Shown here piece by piece: positions 17,777 through 26,757 of a stretch of 64,000 bases of DNA. The notes under the pieces were generated by a model that saw only the letters and a list, made by a program, of their open reading frames with translations, ran no database searches and was not told the origin of the DNA. This DNA is from CAZABP01 sp964483245 (GTDB taxonomy: Bacteria > Planctomycetota > UBA1135 > UBA2386): NCBI GenBank assembly GCA_964483245.1, contig CAZABP010000020.1, positions 19,286-83,285 on the forward strand. The letters run 5' to 3'. How positions within the stretch are numbered: the stretch's first letter is position 1; every line of letters starts with the position of its first letter. The translations under genes were made by a program, and so were the position numbers.

Positions 17777-19417
17777 ATGGAACCCGCCAGCAGCACGCCT
17801 GCCTCGAGGGCCGAACCCCCCGCCGCATCGGCAGCCAGTGACCTGCAGCAGCTCCGGCGCGCGCTGATCGGCTTGACCGGCGCCGCGCCAGCCAACGACC
17901 TGTTGTTCCGCCTCGGCGAGCGGCTGGGGCGCAACGCCGCGGCACAGCTGGCGGCCCACGGTGACGAGCCGGAACTGAAGATGCGCGAGGGCCTCACGCG
18001 GCTCACCGAGCTCGGACTCGGGCACGCGACGCTCGAGGAGTTCCGCTTCGATCCCGGCGCCAACGATTGCCACGTGCGCGGGATCGTCCGCGACGCGGGC
18101 CCTGAGATCTGCGCTGCGCACGGTGCGCCGCAGCCGACCGGCGCGATCTGCGAAGCGACCGTCGGTTACCTGACCGGCTTCACGGCTGGCATGACCGGCA
18201 TCGACGTCGTCTGCTCGCCGTTCGAGTGTCCCGGCCCGTGCTCGGCCTGCGCGTGCGGCTTCGAGATCCTGCCGGCGCACCGCGCGGCCACCAGCCTGCG
18301 CGGCGAACCGGCGCCGTCGGGCAGCGCGCGGTTCTTCCTGCGCACGCTCGGGCACCGGCTCGGCAGCGCCGATCTGTCGCTCGACGAGATCGTCGAGGAC
18401 AGCAGCGACGCGATCCTGCTGCTCGACAACGACGACCGGATCCGGTTCTGGAACGGCGGCGCCGAGCGGCTGTTCGGCTACCAGCGCGACGAAGTACTCG
18501 GCAGGCACGCCGAGTTCCTGCTGCCCGCGGATCTGCAACAGGCAGATGAGCTGCGGCGGCTGCAGCAGAAGACGATCGCCGACGGCGTCGTGCGCAGCCA
18601 CGTCACGCGTCGGCTGCGCAAGGATGGCCAGGAACTGTGGGTCAGCCTGCACCGCGCCGTGCTGCACGATTCGGCCGGGCAGGTCGTCGGCTCGAGCGCA
18701 ACGCTGCGCGACATCAGCCGCCTGCGCCGCACCGAGGAGGAGCTGACGCGCGCGCGTGGGCTCGCACTGATCGGGCAGATGGCGGCCAAGGTCGCGCATG
18801 AGGTCAAGAACCCGCTGGCCGGGATCTACGCCGCCGTGCAGCTCCTCGGCCGCGACATGCCGGTCACCGATCCGCGCCGCGCCGTGCTCGACACCGTCGG
18901 CGCCGAGATCCGCCGGCTCGACGAGACTGTCCAGGAGCTGCTGCGGTTCGCGCGGCCGGCGCCGGCGCACCTGCGCCGCGGTGATCTGCGGACGTTCGTG
19001 CAGAGTCTGGTCGAGTCGCTCGCGCACCACCCCGACGTCGCGCGGCATCGGGTCGAGGTCGCAATCGAAGACGGCGAGATGGTCTCGTTCGATGCGCGGC
19101 TGCTCGGGCAGACGCTGACCAACCTGATCCTGAACGCCGGTCAGGCGATCGAGCAGGACGGCGGGCTGATCCGCGTCGCCGCGCAGCAGGACGAGGCGGA
19201 GCTGCGCCTCGAAGTCGCCGACAGCGGCCCCGGGATCCCGCCCGACCGGTTCGAGGCGATCTTCGAACCGTTCGAGACGACGAAGGTGCGCGGCACCGGC
19301 CTCGGCCTGGCGATCGCGCGCCAGGGAGTCGAAGCGCACGGCGGCACGCTGACCGCGCGCAACGCGCAGTGCGGCGGCGCCGTGTTCACGCTCCGCATCC
19401 CGCTGCCGCGGCTCTGA
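17777..19417 (+). CDS. V4R-PAS sensor histidine kinase
   Basis: A 546-residue kinase without transmembrane segments. Residues about 95-165 resemble a 4-vinyl-reductase (V4R) small-molecule sensor domain and hold eight cysteines (98, 112, 125, 146, 151, 155, 158, 160). A PAS domain follows (about 205-315), then HisKA with phospho-acceptor His341 (AHEVKNPL) and a HATPase domain with NLILNAGQAI, DSGPGIP and GTGLGLAI boxes. ATG 17777 is used. It is divergent from the sigma-54 activator over 174 bases and is its likely partner. The Cys-rich sensor could bind metal or an iron-sulfur cluster and report redox state, but this is inference. Confidence 0.88.
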   Translation: MEPASSTPASRAEPPAASAASDLQQLRRALIGLTGAAPANDLLFRLGERLGRNAAAQLAAHGDEPELKMREGLTRLTELGLGHATLEEFRFDPGANDCHVRGIVRDAGPEICAAHGAPQPTGAICEATVGYLTGFTAGMTGIDVVCSPFECPGPCSACACGFEILPAHRAATSLRGEPAPSGSARFFLRTLGHRLGSADLSLDEIVEDSSDAILLLDNDDRIRFWNGGAERLFGYQRDEVLGRHAEFLLPADLQQADELRRLQQKTIADGVVRSHVTRRLRKDGQELWVSLHRAVLHDSAGQVVGSSATLRDISRLRRTEEELTRARGLALIGQMAAKVAHEVKNPLAGIYAAVQLLGRDMPVTDPRRAVLDTVGAEIRRLDETVQELLRFARPAPAHLRRGDLRTFVQSLVESLAHHPDVARHRVEVAIEDGEMVSFDARLLGQTLTNLILNAGQAIEQDGGLIRVAAQQDEAELRLEVADSGPGIPPDRFEAIFEPFETTKVRGTGLGLAIARQGVEAHGGTLTARNAQCGGAVFTLRIPLPRL

Positions 19418-19436
19418 GTCTGTTCCTGAGTCGCGC

Positions 19437-21464
19437 TCAGCGCTGCGGCTTGCACCAGCGGTCCAGCCAGTCGAAGAACACGCGCTGCCACAGCACGCCG
19501 TTCTGCGGCGACAGCACCCAGTGCCCCTCGCCAGGGAAGTACAGGAACCGCGACGGAATCCCCTGCACCTGCGCCGCCGTGAACGCCTGCAGCCCCTGCT
19601 CGAGCGGCACGCGGAAGTCACGCGCGCCGTGGATCACCAGCAGCGGCTTCTTCCAGTTGCCGACGAACTGGTGCGGCGAGAACTGGTCGTAACCGCGCTG
19701 GATGTCGGCGTCGCTCCAGTACGGCCCGCCGAGGTCCCAGTTCACGAAGAACAGCTCCTCGGTGCTCAGGTACATGCTCTCCAGGTTGAACACGCCGCAG
19801 TGCGCGACGAACGTGCAGAACCGGTCCGGCGCCGTGCCCATCAGGTAGTACGTCGTGTACCCACCGAAGCTCGCGCCGATCGCGGCCGTGCGGTCGCGGT
19901 CGATGAACGCCTCCTGCTGCATCACGTCGGTGGCCGTCAGCAGGTCGCGCATCGCCTGGCCGCCCCAATCGCGTGAGATGTCGTCGTTCCACTGCTGCCC
20001 GAAGCCGGGCAGCCCGCGCCGGTTGATCGCCAGCACGACGTAGCCGCGCGCCGCCATCAGGTGGAAGTTCCAGCGCGTCGAGAACCACTGCCCGACCATC
20101 GACTGCGGTCCACCCTGGCAGTAGGTCAACATCGGCCAGCGGCGCGAGGCGTCGAAGTCCGGTGGATAGACGACCCAGGCGTGGATCCGCTTGCCGTCGG
20201 TCGCCTCGAACCAGCGCTCCTCGACCTTCGGCAGCGCGAGCTTGCGGAAGGTGTCGCCGTTGCGGTCGGTCAGCGCGCGGGCGTCGCCGCCGCCGGAGGG
20301 GATCCGGACCACTTCGAACGGCCGCTCCGTCTGCTGCCGCAAGGCATAGACGAAGTCGCCGCCGGGGCCCGGGGCCGGTGCGTCGAAGTGCCAGCGCCCG
20401 CTCGTCAGCGCGCGCGGGCCGGTCTCGTCGAGGCCGACGAAATAGACCTGCTGCGTGCCGCGCGTCTCGGACGTGAAGTAGACGCCGCTCGAGTCCGGCG
20501 CCCAGGTGATTCCGTGCGCGCTCTGGTCGAAGCCCGCGGTCAGCTCGCGCTTCGCGCCGGTCTTGCGCTCGAGCACGAAGATCCGGTTGCGGTCCGACTC
20601 GAAGCCGGCCTTCGCCATGCTCAGGAACGCGACGAAGCGGCCGTCGGGGGAGTACTTCGGCTCGATCTCGTAGCCGGGCATCCCGTCGCTGAGGTTGCGT
20701 GTCGCGCCGTCGTGCAGCGTGACCGCGTACAGGTCGCTGTTGGTGCTCGACGCGGCGGCCGCGCCGGCGACCTTCTTCGCCGTGTAGCAGATCTCCTGCC
20801 CGTCGTGCGACCAGCCGATCTGCTCGCCCCCACCGAACGGGAGCAGCGGCGTGTCGAAGCGTTCGCCGGCCATCAGGTCGCGCGCTTCCCCGCCGGAGGC
20901 CGGGACGACGAACAGGTGACCGTACGTGCCGTCCTTCCAGGAGTCCCAGTGGCGGACCAACAGCTGGTCGAAGATCTGCGCGTCGGCCTTCGGCAGGTCC
21001 GGGTACAGCTCTTGGACCGTCGGATCGAGCTTGACGCTCGCGGTGTACGAGAAGTGCTTCCCATCCGGCGACCAGGCGAGGTTGGACACCCCGCCCTCGT
21101 GCGTGTGGACAGTCCGCGCCTCACCGCCGCCGACGTCGAGCACGTGGATCGCCGGCGCGCCGGCGCGCGTCGACAGGAACGCGATCTGCTTGCCGTCCGG
21201 CGACCAGCAGCCGTTGAAGTTGCTGCCGCTCTGCGTGAGCTGGCGGTGCGCGCCGCGCTCGAGGTCGAGCAACCAGAGCTGCGCGGTCGACTTGTTGGCC
21301 GCGAGGTCGGTCGTGCGGACCGTGTACAGCAGGTGGCGACCGTCGGGGCTCGGCCGCGGATCGGCGACGCGCTCGAGCTGCTGCAGCAGCTCCGGGGTCA
21401 GCCGGTCCTGGGCCGCGAGCGCGGCGACGAGGAGCGGAACGAGCAGGAACGGATGCGGGCGCAT
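19437..21464 (-). CDS. S9-family serine peptidase (dipeptidyl/acyl-aminoacyl peptidase type)
   Basis: A 675-residue exported peptidase with a signal peptide ending LAAQ before DRLTPE. The N-terminal two thirds contain WD40/PD40-like blades with SPDGKQIAFLS-type repeats. The C-terminal alpha/beta-hydrolase domain carries Ser532 in GASFGGY, Asp616 in GARDFRVP and His648 in GEGHWV. It would cleave short peptides in the periplasm. ATG 21464 is the likely start, although no clear Shine-Dalgarno site is seen. It converges with the V4R kinase gene and is divergent from the first DUF6263 gene across 43 bases. Confidence 0.92.
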   Translation of the reverse strand: MRPHPFLLVPLLVAALAAQDRLTPELLQQLERVADPRPSPDGRHLLYTVRTTDLAANKSTAQLWLLDLERGAHRQLTQSGSNFNGCWSPDGKQIAFLSTRAGAPAIHVLDVGGGEARTVHTHEGGVSNLAWSPDGKHFSYTASVKLDPTVQELYPDLPKADAQIFDQLLVRHWDSWKDGTYGHLFVVPASGGEARDLMAGERFDTPLLPFGGGEQIGWSHDGQEICYTAKKVAGAAAASSTNSDLYAVTLHDGATRNLSDGMPGYEIEPKYSPDGRFVAFLSMAKAGFESDRNRIFVLERKTGAKRELTAGFDQSAHGITWAPDSSGVYFTSETRGTQQVYFVGLDETGPRALTSGRWHFDAPAPGPGGDFVYALRQQTERPFEVVRIPSGGGDARALTDRNGDTFRKLALPKVEERWFEATDGKRIHAWVVYPPDFDASRRWPMLTYCQGGPQSMVGQWFSTRWNFHLMAARGYVVLAINRRGLPGFGQQWNDDISRDWGGQAMRDLLTATDVMQQEAFIDRDRTAAIGASFGGYTTYYLMGTAPDRFCTFVAHCGVFNLESMYLSTEELFFVNWDLGGPYWSDADIQRGYDQFSPHQFVGNWKKPLLVIHGARDFRVPLEQGLQAFTAAQVQGIPSRFLYFPGEGHWVLSPQNGVLWQRVFFDWLDRWCKPQR

Positions 21465-21507
21465 GGAGGCATGGTAGGAACCGCGCGGCGCAGGAGAATC
21501 GGCGGCT

Positions 21508-22410
21508 GTGATCTGGGCCATGGCGCGCATCGGGTTCCTCCTGCCGACCCTGTTCCTGTTGGCCGGCTGCACGCTGGGCGGAGCGGAGCCGGAGCGGTAC
21601 CTGCTGCGGCTGCGGTTTGCTCCGGGGCAGAGGTTCGAGGAGGTGGTGACGGAGCGGCGAGAGTCGCGCGCGTTCGTCGTCAGTTGCACATGGTTCGCCA
21701 ACATCCAAGCGACGTTGCAATACGACGTCCGGGTCGGCGCGATGCATGGCGACGTCGCCGAGGTCGAGGAGACCCTGACACGCGTCCGCTACTCGCCGGG
21801 TGCGCGGACGTCCCCGCGGGTGGTCGACACCGCCGACGCAGACTCCGACGTCTGGGCCTACCCGGAGTTCGCTGCGGCGGTCGGGCAGACGATTTCGCGC
21901 ACGATCGACACGCGTGGGCACGTGCACGCCACCCAGGTTCCAGCCGCGCTGGCGACAGCCTTCATGCTGAACGTCGGTGATTACGAGGTGATCCGCGCGC
22001 CGCTCGACCTGCGGCTGCCGGAGCAGCCGATCGCCGTCGGGGATTCCTGGAACACGGCCTGGGAACTGCATTCGCAGTTCACGGAGCCGCATCGCATCCA
22101 TGCGACGCACACGCTGCGCGCCGTGGAAAGGGGACTGGCCCGGATCGAGAGCGCGCTCCAGCTCGAGGCCGGTCGCGCGAGGAGCAACGCGCTTCCCCCG
22201 GTTCAAGTCGAAGAGAGCACTGCGCAGTACGTGTTGGACCTCGCAACCGGTCAGCTCATCGAGTGCTCGTTCCGCCTGACGCTGACCCGCGAGTCCGCGC
22301 CGGATGAGCTCACGCATCGCTCGCGGACGGCCATCGTGAGGTCGTGTCGGCGGCTGCCGGCAACGACGGCCGTCCCATCGGCGCCGGGTGAAGGACCCGC
22401 ACGCAAGTAG
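21508..22410 (+). CDS. DUF6263-family lipoprotein
   Basis: A 300-residue predicted lipoprotein with lipobox LLAGC (Cys21). The mature part starts with RYLLRLRFAPGQRF and contains EQPIAVGDSWNT, the typical DUF6263 layout. The family has no known reaction. GTG 21508 is chosen because AGGAG lies 11 bases upstream; ATG 21520 would also keep the signal. It is followed by a paralogue at 22510 that shares the LLRLRF start, the PDSD/ADSD segment, the DTRGH/DARGR segment and the VLDLATGQLIEC/VVDLATGQIVEC motif. The pair probably arose by tandem duplication. Confidence 0.75.
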   Translation: MIWAMARIGFLLPTLFLLAGCTLGGAEPERYLLRLRFAPGQRFEEVVTERRESRAFVVSCTWFANIQATLQYDVRVGAMHGDVAEVEETLTRVRYSPGARTSPRVVDTADADSDVWAYPEFAAAVGQTISRTIDTRGHVHATQVPAALATAFMLNVGDYEVIRAPLDLRLPEQPIAVGDSWNTAWELHSQFTEPHRIHATHTLRAVERGLARIESALQLEAGRARSNALPPVQVEESTAQYVLDLATGQLIECSFRLTLTRESAPDELTHRSRTAIVRSCRRLPATTAVPSAPGEGPARK

Positions 22411-22509
22411 CGTTTCCATTCGCAGGCAGGCGCCGCAGGGCTGCAGCATCGGTGGGACGCGGCTACAACGCACGCCTGCTCGACGTTCCGCGACTCTGAT
22501 GCTCCCCCG

Positions 22510-23430
22510 ATGAACCCGAACATTCGTGCTCTGACGGTCTCGTCGCTGCTGCTCGCTGCCGCGCTGGCCACGCAGGAGCCCGCCGCGCAGCAGCCGGAGA
22601 AGCACCTGCTGCGCCTGCGGTTCATGCCGTACCAGACGCTCTATCAGGTCATCACGTCGGACGTGAAATCGTCCACTTCGATCGGCGGGAGGGACATGAG
22701 CATGGACATGCGGATGACCATGGACGTCGAGGCACAGGTCGGCGAGCTGCGCGATGGGCTAGCCGAGGTCTCGCACAAGGTGACCCGGCTGCGGGTCAAG
22801 ACCGACTCGGACGTCTTGAAAGTCGACTACGACAGCGCGGATCCGGACTCGGATCTCGGCATGCTCGGCGATCTCGCCGACATGCTCGATCGGCCGATGC
22901 GGGCCAACATCGACGCTCGTGGACGCATGCACGCCCTGGAGCTGCCGGAGGCTGTGGGAGGACAGCTCTCGCGGATGTTCGGTCAGCGCGGCATGAGCAG
23001 CCTGTTCGATCAGTTCCACACGATGCTGCCGGAGGACCCGGTCGCCGTCGGTGAGACCTGGGAGGAGGACACGAAGCTGTCCATGCCGCAGCTCGGCGAG
23101 ATGCGGACGAAGGTGACGCACAAGCTCGTCAAGCTCGAGGACAGCAAGGCCTACATCGAGCAGGCTATGCAGGTCCAGATCGACATGGACGACATGCCGC
23201 TGCTCGGCGGGATGAAGTTTGCGACCGACGCGTGCAATGGCAGCCTTGTCGTGGACCTCGCGACGGGTCAGATCGTCGAGTGCACGATGTCGATGACGAT
23301 GCACACCGAGCCCGGCGAGGATGCACCGATGCCGATGAAGATGCAGATGAAAACCACGACGTCGATGAAGAGCGTGCCACCGCCCGAGCCGAAGAAGCTC
23401 ACGCCGACGAAGGAGGGGAAGGACAAGTAG
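22510..23430 (+). CDS. DUF6263-family secreted protein
   Basis: A 306-residue exported protein with a Sec signal (LLLAAALATQ before EPAAQQ) but no lipobox, unlike its upstream paralogue. The mature region has HLLRLRFMPYQTLY, EDPVAVGETWEED and LVVDLATGQIVEC, as in DUF6263 proteins. It is unusually rich in Met (for example GRDMSMDMRMTMDV) and the C-terminal 30 residues are Met/Lys/Pro-rich and probably disordered. Function is unknown. Methionine-rich surfaces can bind copper, but nothing here shows that directly. Confidence 0.75.
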   Translation: MNPNIRALTVSSLLLAAALATQEPAAQQPEKHLLRLRFMPYQTLYQVITSDVKSSTSIGGRDMSMDMRMTMDVEAQVGELRDGLAEVSHKVTRLRVKTDSDVLKVDYDSADPDSDLGMLGDLADMLDRPMRANIDARGRMHALELPEAVGGQLSRMFGQRGMSSLFDQFHTMLPEDPVAVGETWEEDTKLSMPQLGEMRTKVTHKLVKLEDSKAYIEQAMQVQIDMDDMPLLGGMKFATDACNGSLVVDLATGQIVECTMSMTMHTEPGEDAPMPMKMQMKTTTSMKSVPPPEPKKLTPTKEGKDK

Positions 23431-23461
23431 CAGTCCTTCAGTTCACCTGGCCGGCCGCTCC

Positions 23462-25006
23462 CTACCAGACCTGCGCCGCCAACACGGCGAGCCGCGCCTT
23501 CGCCACACAAGCCCGCTGCACCTCCGACGGCGCCATCATCTCGGCCGCCGCGGCCGCGTCCTCCGGCCGCCCGCACGCCAGCGCCAGCTCGAACGACGCA
23601 CGCAGGACCGCTTCGCGCACGCGCGGATCCCGCAGCGGATCGAAATCGACGCGTGCAGCGATGAAGTCGTGCAGCTCGCGGTCGACGCGCCACAGCTCGA
23701 ACCGCGTGTGCCCGTGCGTGACCTCGCGCCCGGGCCGCTTGGCGTAGCTCGCGAACGCTTCGACTCCCTGGCCGAAGTACTCCGCTTCGTTGCTGGCCGC
23801 GTAGTAGTCGAGGCAGCGCCCGTCGGCGACGGCGCGCTCGTACATCTCCCGGATCCGCCGCCGGTCGGAACTCGGGAACGAAAACAGGTGCACCTGGTGC
23901 GCGATCTCGTGGGCCAGCGTGTCGAACCCGGCGAGCCGCGCTTCGTCGAGCGCTTCGATACCGGTCGCGGCCCTGAGCCCGCCGATCCCACGCACGTCGT
24001 CCCAGACGCGCCCGTCGAACGTGCGCTTGCCGCGCAGCGACGCACGCGCGACGGCATCGGTCGTGCGCTCGAGCTCGACCATCAGGTCGTGCCGCGCACC
24101 GATCGCGACCAGACGGGGCAGATGCTTGCCGAACATCCCGAGCGCGCGCGCGGCGACCCGCTTCTGCGCGGGGGTCAGGTCGCGCCACTGCGGCAGAAAC
24201 TCGGCGACCGGCAGATCGCCGACGTCCGGCACCGGCAGCACCGCGGCGAGCCGGTCGAACTGCACCGAGGCAGCCGCGAGGGCCGCCTCGGCGCGCGCCT
24301 CGGCGACGTATTCGCCGACCAGCCTCCGCGCGATCGGATGCTCCGGGTCGACTTTCAACACCGAAGCCAGCAGCGCGAGCGCGTCGTTGCGCCGGCCGGC
24401 GCGCGCGGCGAGCACGGCCGCTTCGAGGTCACGCGGCAGCGGGAGCTTCGCGCGCGGCGGCAGCAGGCCGGACCCCAGGCGCAGGTTCGCTTCGAGATGC
24501 CGCGGCTCCTGATCGACGACGCGGCGGTACAGCTCGGCGGCGCGGTCGACCTTCTGCAGCCGGAACAGCGCCGACGCGTGGGCCGCCAGCAGGTCGGTCT
24601 CCGGGGCACGGGTCCCGTCGAGCGCGATCCCGGCGCGCAGCTCCGCTTCGAGGAACTGGCGCAGCCGCAGCAGGCACTGCACCTCGAGCGCGATCGCGAG
24701 CTGGTCGGTCGCGTCGAGCCGCTGCAAGGCCTGCGCGTACGCGAGCCCGGACGGCGCGGCGCCGAGCATCAGGTGCGAGCGGCCCAGCCCCAGCCAACAG
24801 TCACGGTCCTCGTCCCGTTGCGCTGCCGCGGCGCGGAACGCTGCCAGCGCACCAACCGGATCTTCGAGGTCGAGCCGCTGCTGCCCGTCGGTGAGCAGCC
24901 GCGCGTGCGCCGCGAGGCCCTCGGCCAGCGGCGCCTGGGCCGGCGCGGGCCCGGCCAACGTGGCCGCGAGGGCAGCCGTCAGCGCAGCGGCGAGGAACGG
25001 ACGCAC
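23462..25006 (-). CDS. TPR protein with a zinc-metalloprotease domain (ATLF-like)
   Basis: A 514-residue exported protein with a signal peptide near residues 5-25 (LAGPAPAQ before APLAEG). The N-terminal 250 residues form tetratricopeptide-like helices. The C-terminal half has the zinc motif HEIAH (in DTLAHEIAHQVH) and a downstream NEAEYFGQGVEAF. The Glu in the latter fits the third ligand of gluzincins related to the anthrax lethal-factor catalytic domain (ATLF). It probably cleaves a protein substrate outside the cytoplasm. GTG 25006 is the first start that yields a signal peptide. It converges with the DUF6263 pair. Confidence 0.75.
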   Translation of the reverse strand: MRPFLAAALTAALAATLAGPAPAQAPLAEGLAAHARLLTDGQQRLDLEDPVGALAAFRAAAAQRDEDRDCWLGLGRSHLMLGAAPSGLAYAQALQRLDATDQLAIALEVQCLLRLRQFLEAELRAGIALDGTRAPETDLLAAHASALFRLQKVDRAAELYRRVVDQEPRHLEANLRLGSGLLPPRAKLPLPRDLEAAVLAARAGRRNDALALLASVLKVDPEHPIARRLVGEYVAEARAEAALAAASVQFDRLAAVLPVPDVGDLPVAEFLPQWRDLTPAQKRVAARALGMFGKHLPRLVAIGARHDLMVELERTTDAVARASLRGKRTFDGRVWDDVRGIGGLRAATGIEALDEARLAGFDTLAHEIAHQVHLFSFPSSDRRRIREMYERAVADGRCLDYYAASNEAEYFGQGVEAFASYAKRPGREVTHGHTRFELWRVDRELHDFIAARVDFDPLRDPRVREAVLRASFELALACGRPEDAAAAAEMMAPSEVQRACVAKARLAVLAAQVW

Positions 25007-25094
25007 AACGCCATGTCGGAAAACGCAGCAGCGCCGGTTGACCGGCGCCGCCAGCGTCCGTTCCCACCGCGGCTGCGGCGCGGCGCGCGTCCGG

Positions 25095-26192
25095 CTACTG
25101 GGCCGTCGTGCTCAGGACGTGCAGCTTGCCGACGTCGATGACGCGGACCGAGTCCGGCTCCGGCCGGCTCAACACGCCGGTGATCCCGATCTCGCAGCCG
25201 ATGAAGCGCGCGAGGTCGTAGCGCCCGCTGCGGCAGTCGACGTACAGCAGCAGCTTGCCCCCCTTCTCGATCCGGAACTCGCTGACCTGGCCGTGACCCG
25301 GGCGCCGTTGCAACCAGCCAGTTGCGTCGAAGCTCAACCGGTCCGGCACGTGCGGCTGGCCGACGTCGGCCGCGGTCGGATCGCGCGCCGGTTCGGTCGC
25401 GATCAGCTTGGCCGCGTCGAGCGCGAGCTGCTGCATCCGCAGCTTGCCCTGCAGCGCCGTCGCGCGCTCGCTGGCAGTGGTCTCCGGCTGGATCTCCGGG
25501 ATCATCGCGTCCAGGTCGGTGCGGATCGGTGCGAGGTCCTGCTCGGCGGTCGGACGCTGCGACTCGGCGAGCAGGCGCCGCTCGATCTCGTCGAGCTTCG
25601 CCTCGACGGCCGCGAGGGCGGCGGCGGCGGCGACCTTCTGTTCGCGCGAGGCGACTGCCTCGCGCCATTCACGCTCGCGCGTCTGCGCCAGCGCCGCGGC
25701 GCTGGCGGTCAGCGTCTCGTTCGGCGTGTCGAACAGGTCCAGCTCGGCGACCGGCAGGTAGCACGGCACCGACGTGCAGCGCACCTTGATCCAGTCCCCC
25801 TCGTCGGCGAGCCAGGCGAGCGCGGAGTCCAGCTCGAGTGTCTTCACCGGAGCCTCGCCGGTCTGCGGCCGGTAGCGGAACGCCACGTTGGGGCGCTTGG
25901 TCTTCAGGATTCCGGCATCCGGCGGCGTCACGAAGTCCTTGTGGACGTAACCGGTGACGCCGCTCGGCAACTCGACGACCCGGAACTGCCCCTGCTCACC
26001 CTCCGCGGCGCCGACTGCCACGACCTGCCCTTCGACCAGGCGGTCGGCGAACAGCGGGGAACGAGACGATGCGAAGCAGCGCAGGTTCGTTTCGGCGACC
26101 TTGATCCGGGCGAGCACGACCGGCGTCGCCTCCTGCGCAGGCACGGTGCCCAGCACGGCGGGCAGCAGCACGCCGGCGATCAGCAATCTCAT
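25095..26192 (-). CDS. exported protein with SH3-like domain and coiled coil
   Basis: A 365-residue exported protein. After a signal peptide (LLPAVLGTVPAQ) comes a bacterial SH3-type module, with LRCFASSRSPLFADRL, then LVEGQVVAVGA, then GVTGYVHKDFV. A second SH3-like segment may follow (residues about 105-155). A charged Ala/Glu/Arg coiled-coil stretch runs over about 165-240. The C-terminal 100 residues are a beta-rich domain of unknown kind. SH3b modules often bind peptidoglycan peptides, which suggests an envelope role. ATG 26192 has GGAGG five bases upstream. The gene is divergent from the PEGA lipoprotein gene. Confidence 0.65.
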   Translation of the reverse strand: MRLLIAGVLLPAVLGTVPAQEATPVVLARIKVAETNLRCFASSRSPLFADRLVEGQVVAVGAAEGEQGQFRVVELPSGVTGYVHKDFVTPPDAGILKTKRPNVAFRYRPQTGEAPVKTLELDSALAWLADEGDWIKVRCTSVPCYLPVAELDLFDTPNETLTASAAALAQTREREWREAVASREQKVAAAAALAAVEAKLDEIERRLLAESQRPTAEQDLAPIRTDLDAMIPEIQPETTASERATALQGKLRMQQLALDAAKLIATEPARDPTAADVGQPHVPDRLSFDATGWLQRRPGHGQVSEFRIEKGGKLLLYVDCRSGRYDLARFIGCEIGITGVLSRPEPDSVRVIDVGKLHVLSTTAQ

Positions 26193-26302
26193 GATGTCCT
26201 CCCTAACGTTGACCATGCCGATGCCAGCGGCGCATCGACGGGCCGGAGCATAGCGAGCAGGCCGGCGGCGGCCATGGCGAGTTGCGGCTAAGCTCCTCCG
26301 CC

Positions 26303-26749
26303 ATGCGGATCCTCGCCGCGCTGACCCTGCTGCTCGGGACCTCCTGCACGTACTTCGCCGGCGACGACCGGGTGTTGGTCACCAGCACGCCTCCCGGCGC
26401 CGAGATCCTGCTGGATGGCCAGCCGACCGGGCGCACGACGCCGAGCATGCTGGAACTCGGCGGGATGATGGGCGGCGACCACCTGATCACGGTCGTCAAG
26501 CCGGGGTTCGATCCGGAGTCGCGCCGCGTGTTCCACTACACGCACACGCAGACCTCGCAGTGGATCGAAGGGGCGACCGCGCCGGAGATCTGGAACTTCC
26601 CGTTCTGGTGGACCACCGGGGACTTCATCCTGCCGTTCGCGGTGAAGTGGACCTACGTCCCGCACGAGCTGCACCTGAAGCTCTACCGCGAGGGGGAAGG
26701 GCCGGTCTCGACCGGCAGCTCGGGGACCGGCGACAAGACGGACAGCTGA
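26303..26749 (+). CDS. PEGA-domain lipoprotein
   Basis: A 148-residue predicted lipoprotein with signal LTLLLGTSC (Cys15). The mature protein contains a PEGA-type carbohydrate/surface-layer module (VTSTPPGAEILLDGQPTG, then TVVKPGFDPESR). A segment with two Trp-rich hydrophobic patches follows (WNFPFWWTTGDFILPFAVKW) that may touch the membrane. The tail is Gly/Ser-rich. ATG 26303 gives the signal peptide directly; an upstream TTG is in frame but unneeded. It ends eight bases before the phosphatase gene and is probably co-transcribed with it. Confidence 0.75.
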   Translation: MRILAALTLLLGTSCTYFAGDDRVLVTSTPPGAEILLDGQPTGRTTPSMLELGGMMGGDHLITVVKPGFDPESRRVFHYTHTQTSQWIEGATAPEIWNFPFWWTTGDFILPFAVKWTYVPHELHLKLYREGEGPVSTGSSGTGDKTDS

Positions 26750-26757
26750 GCCGTCGC

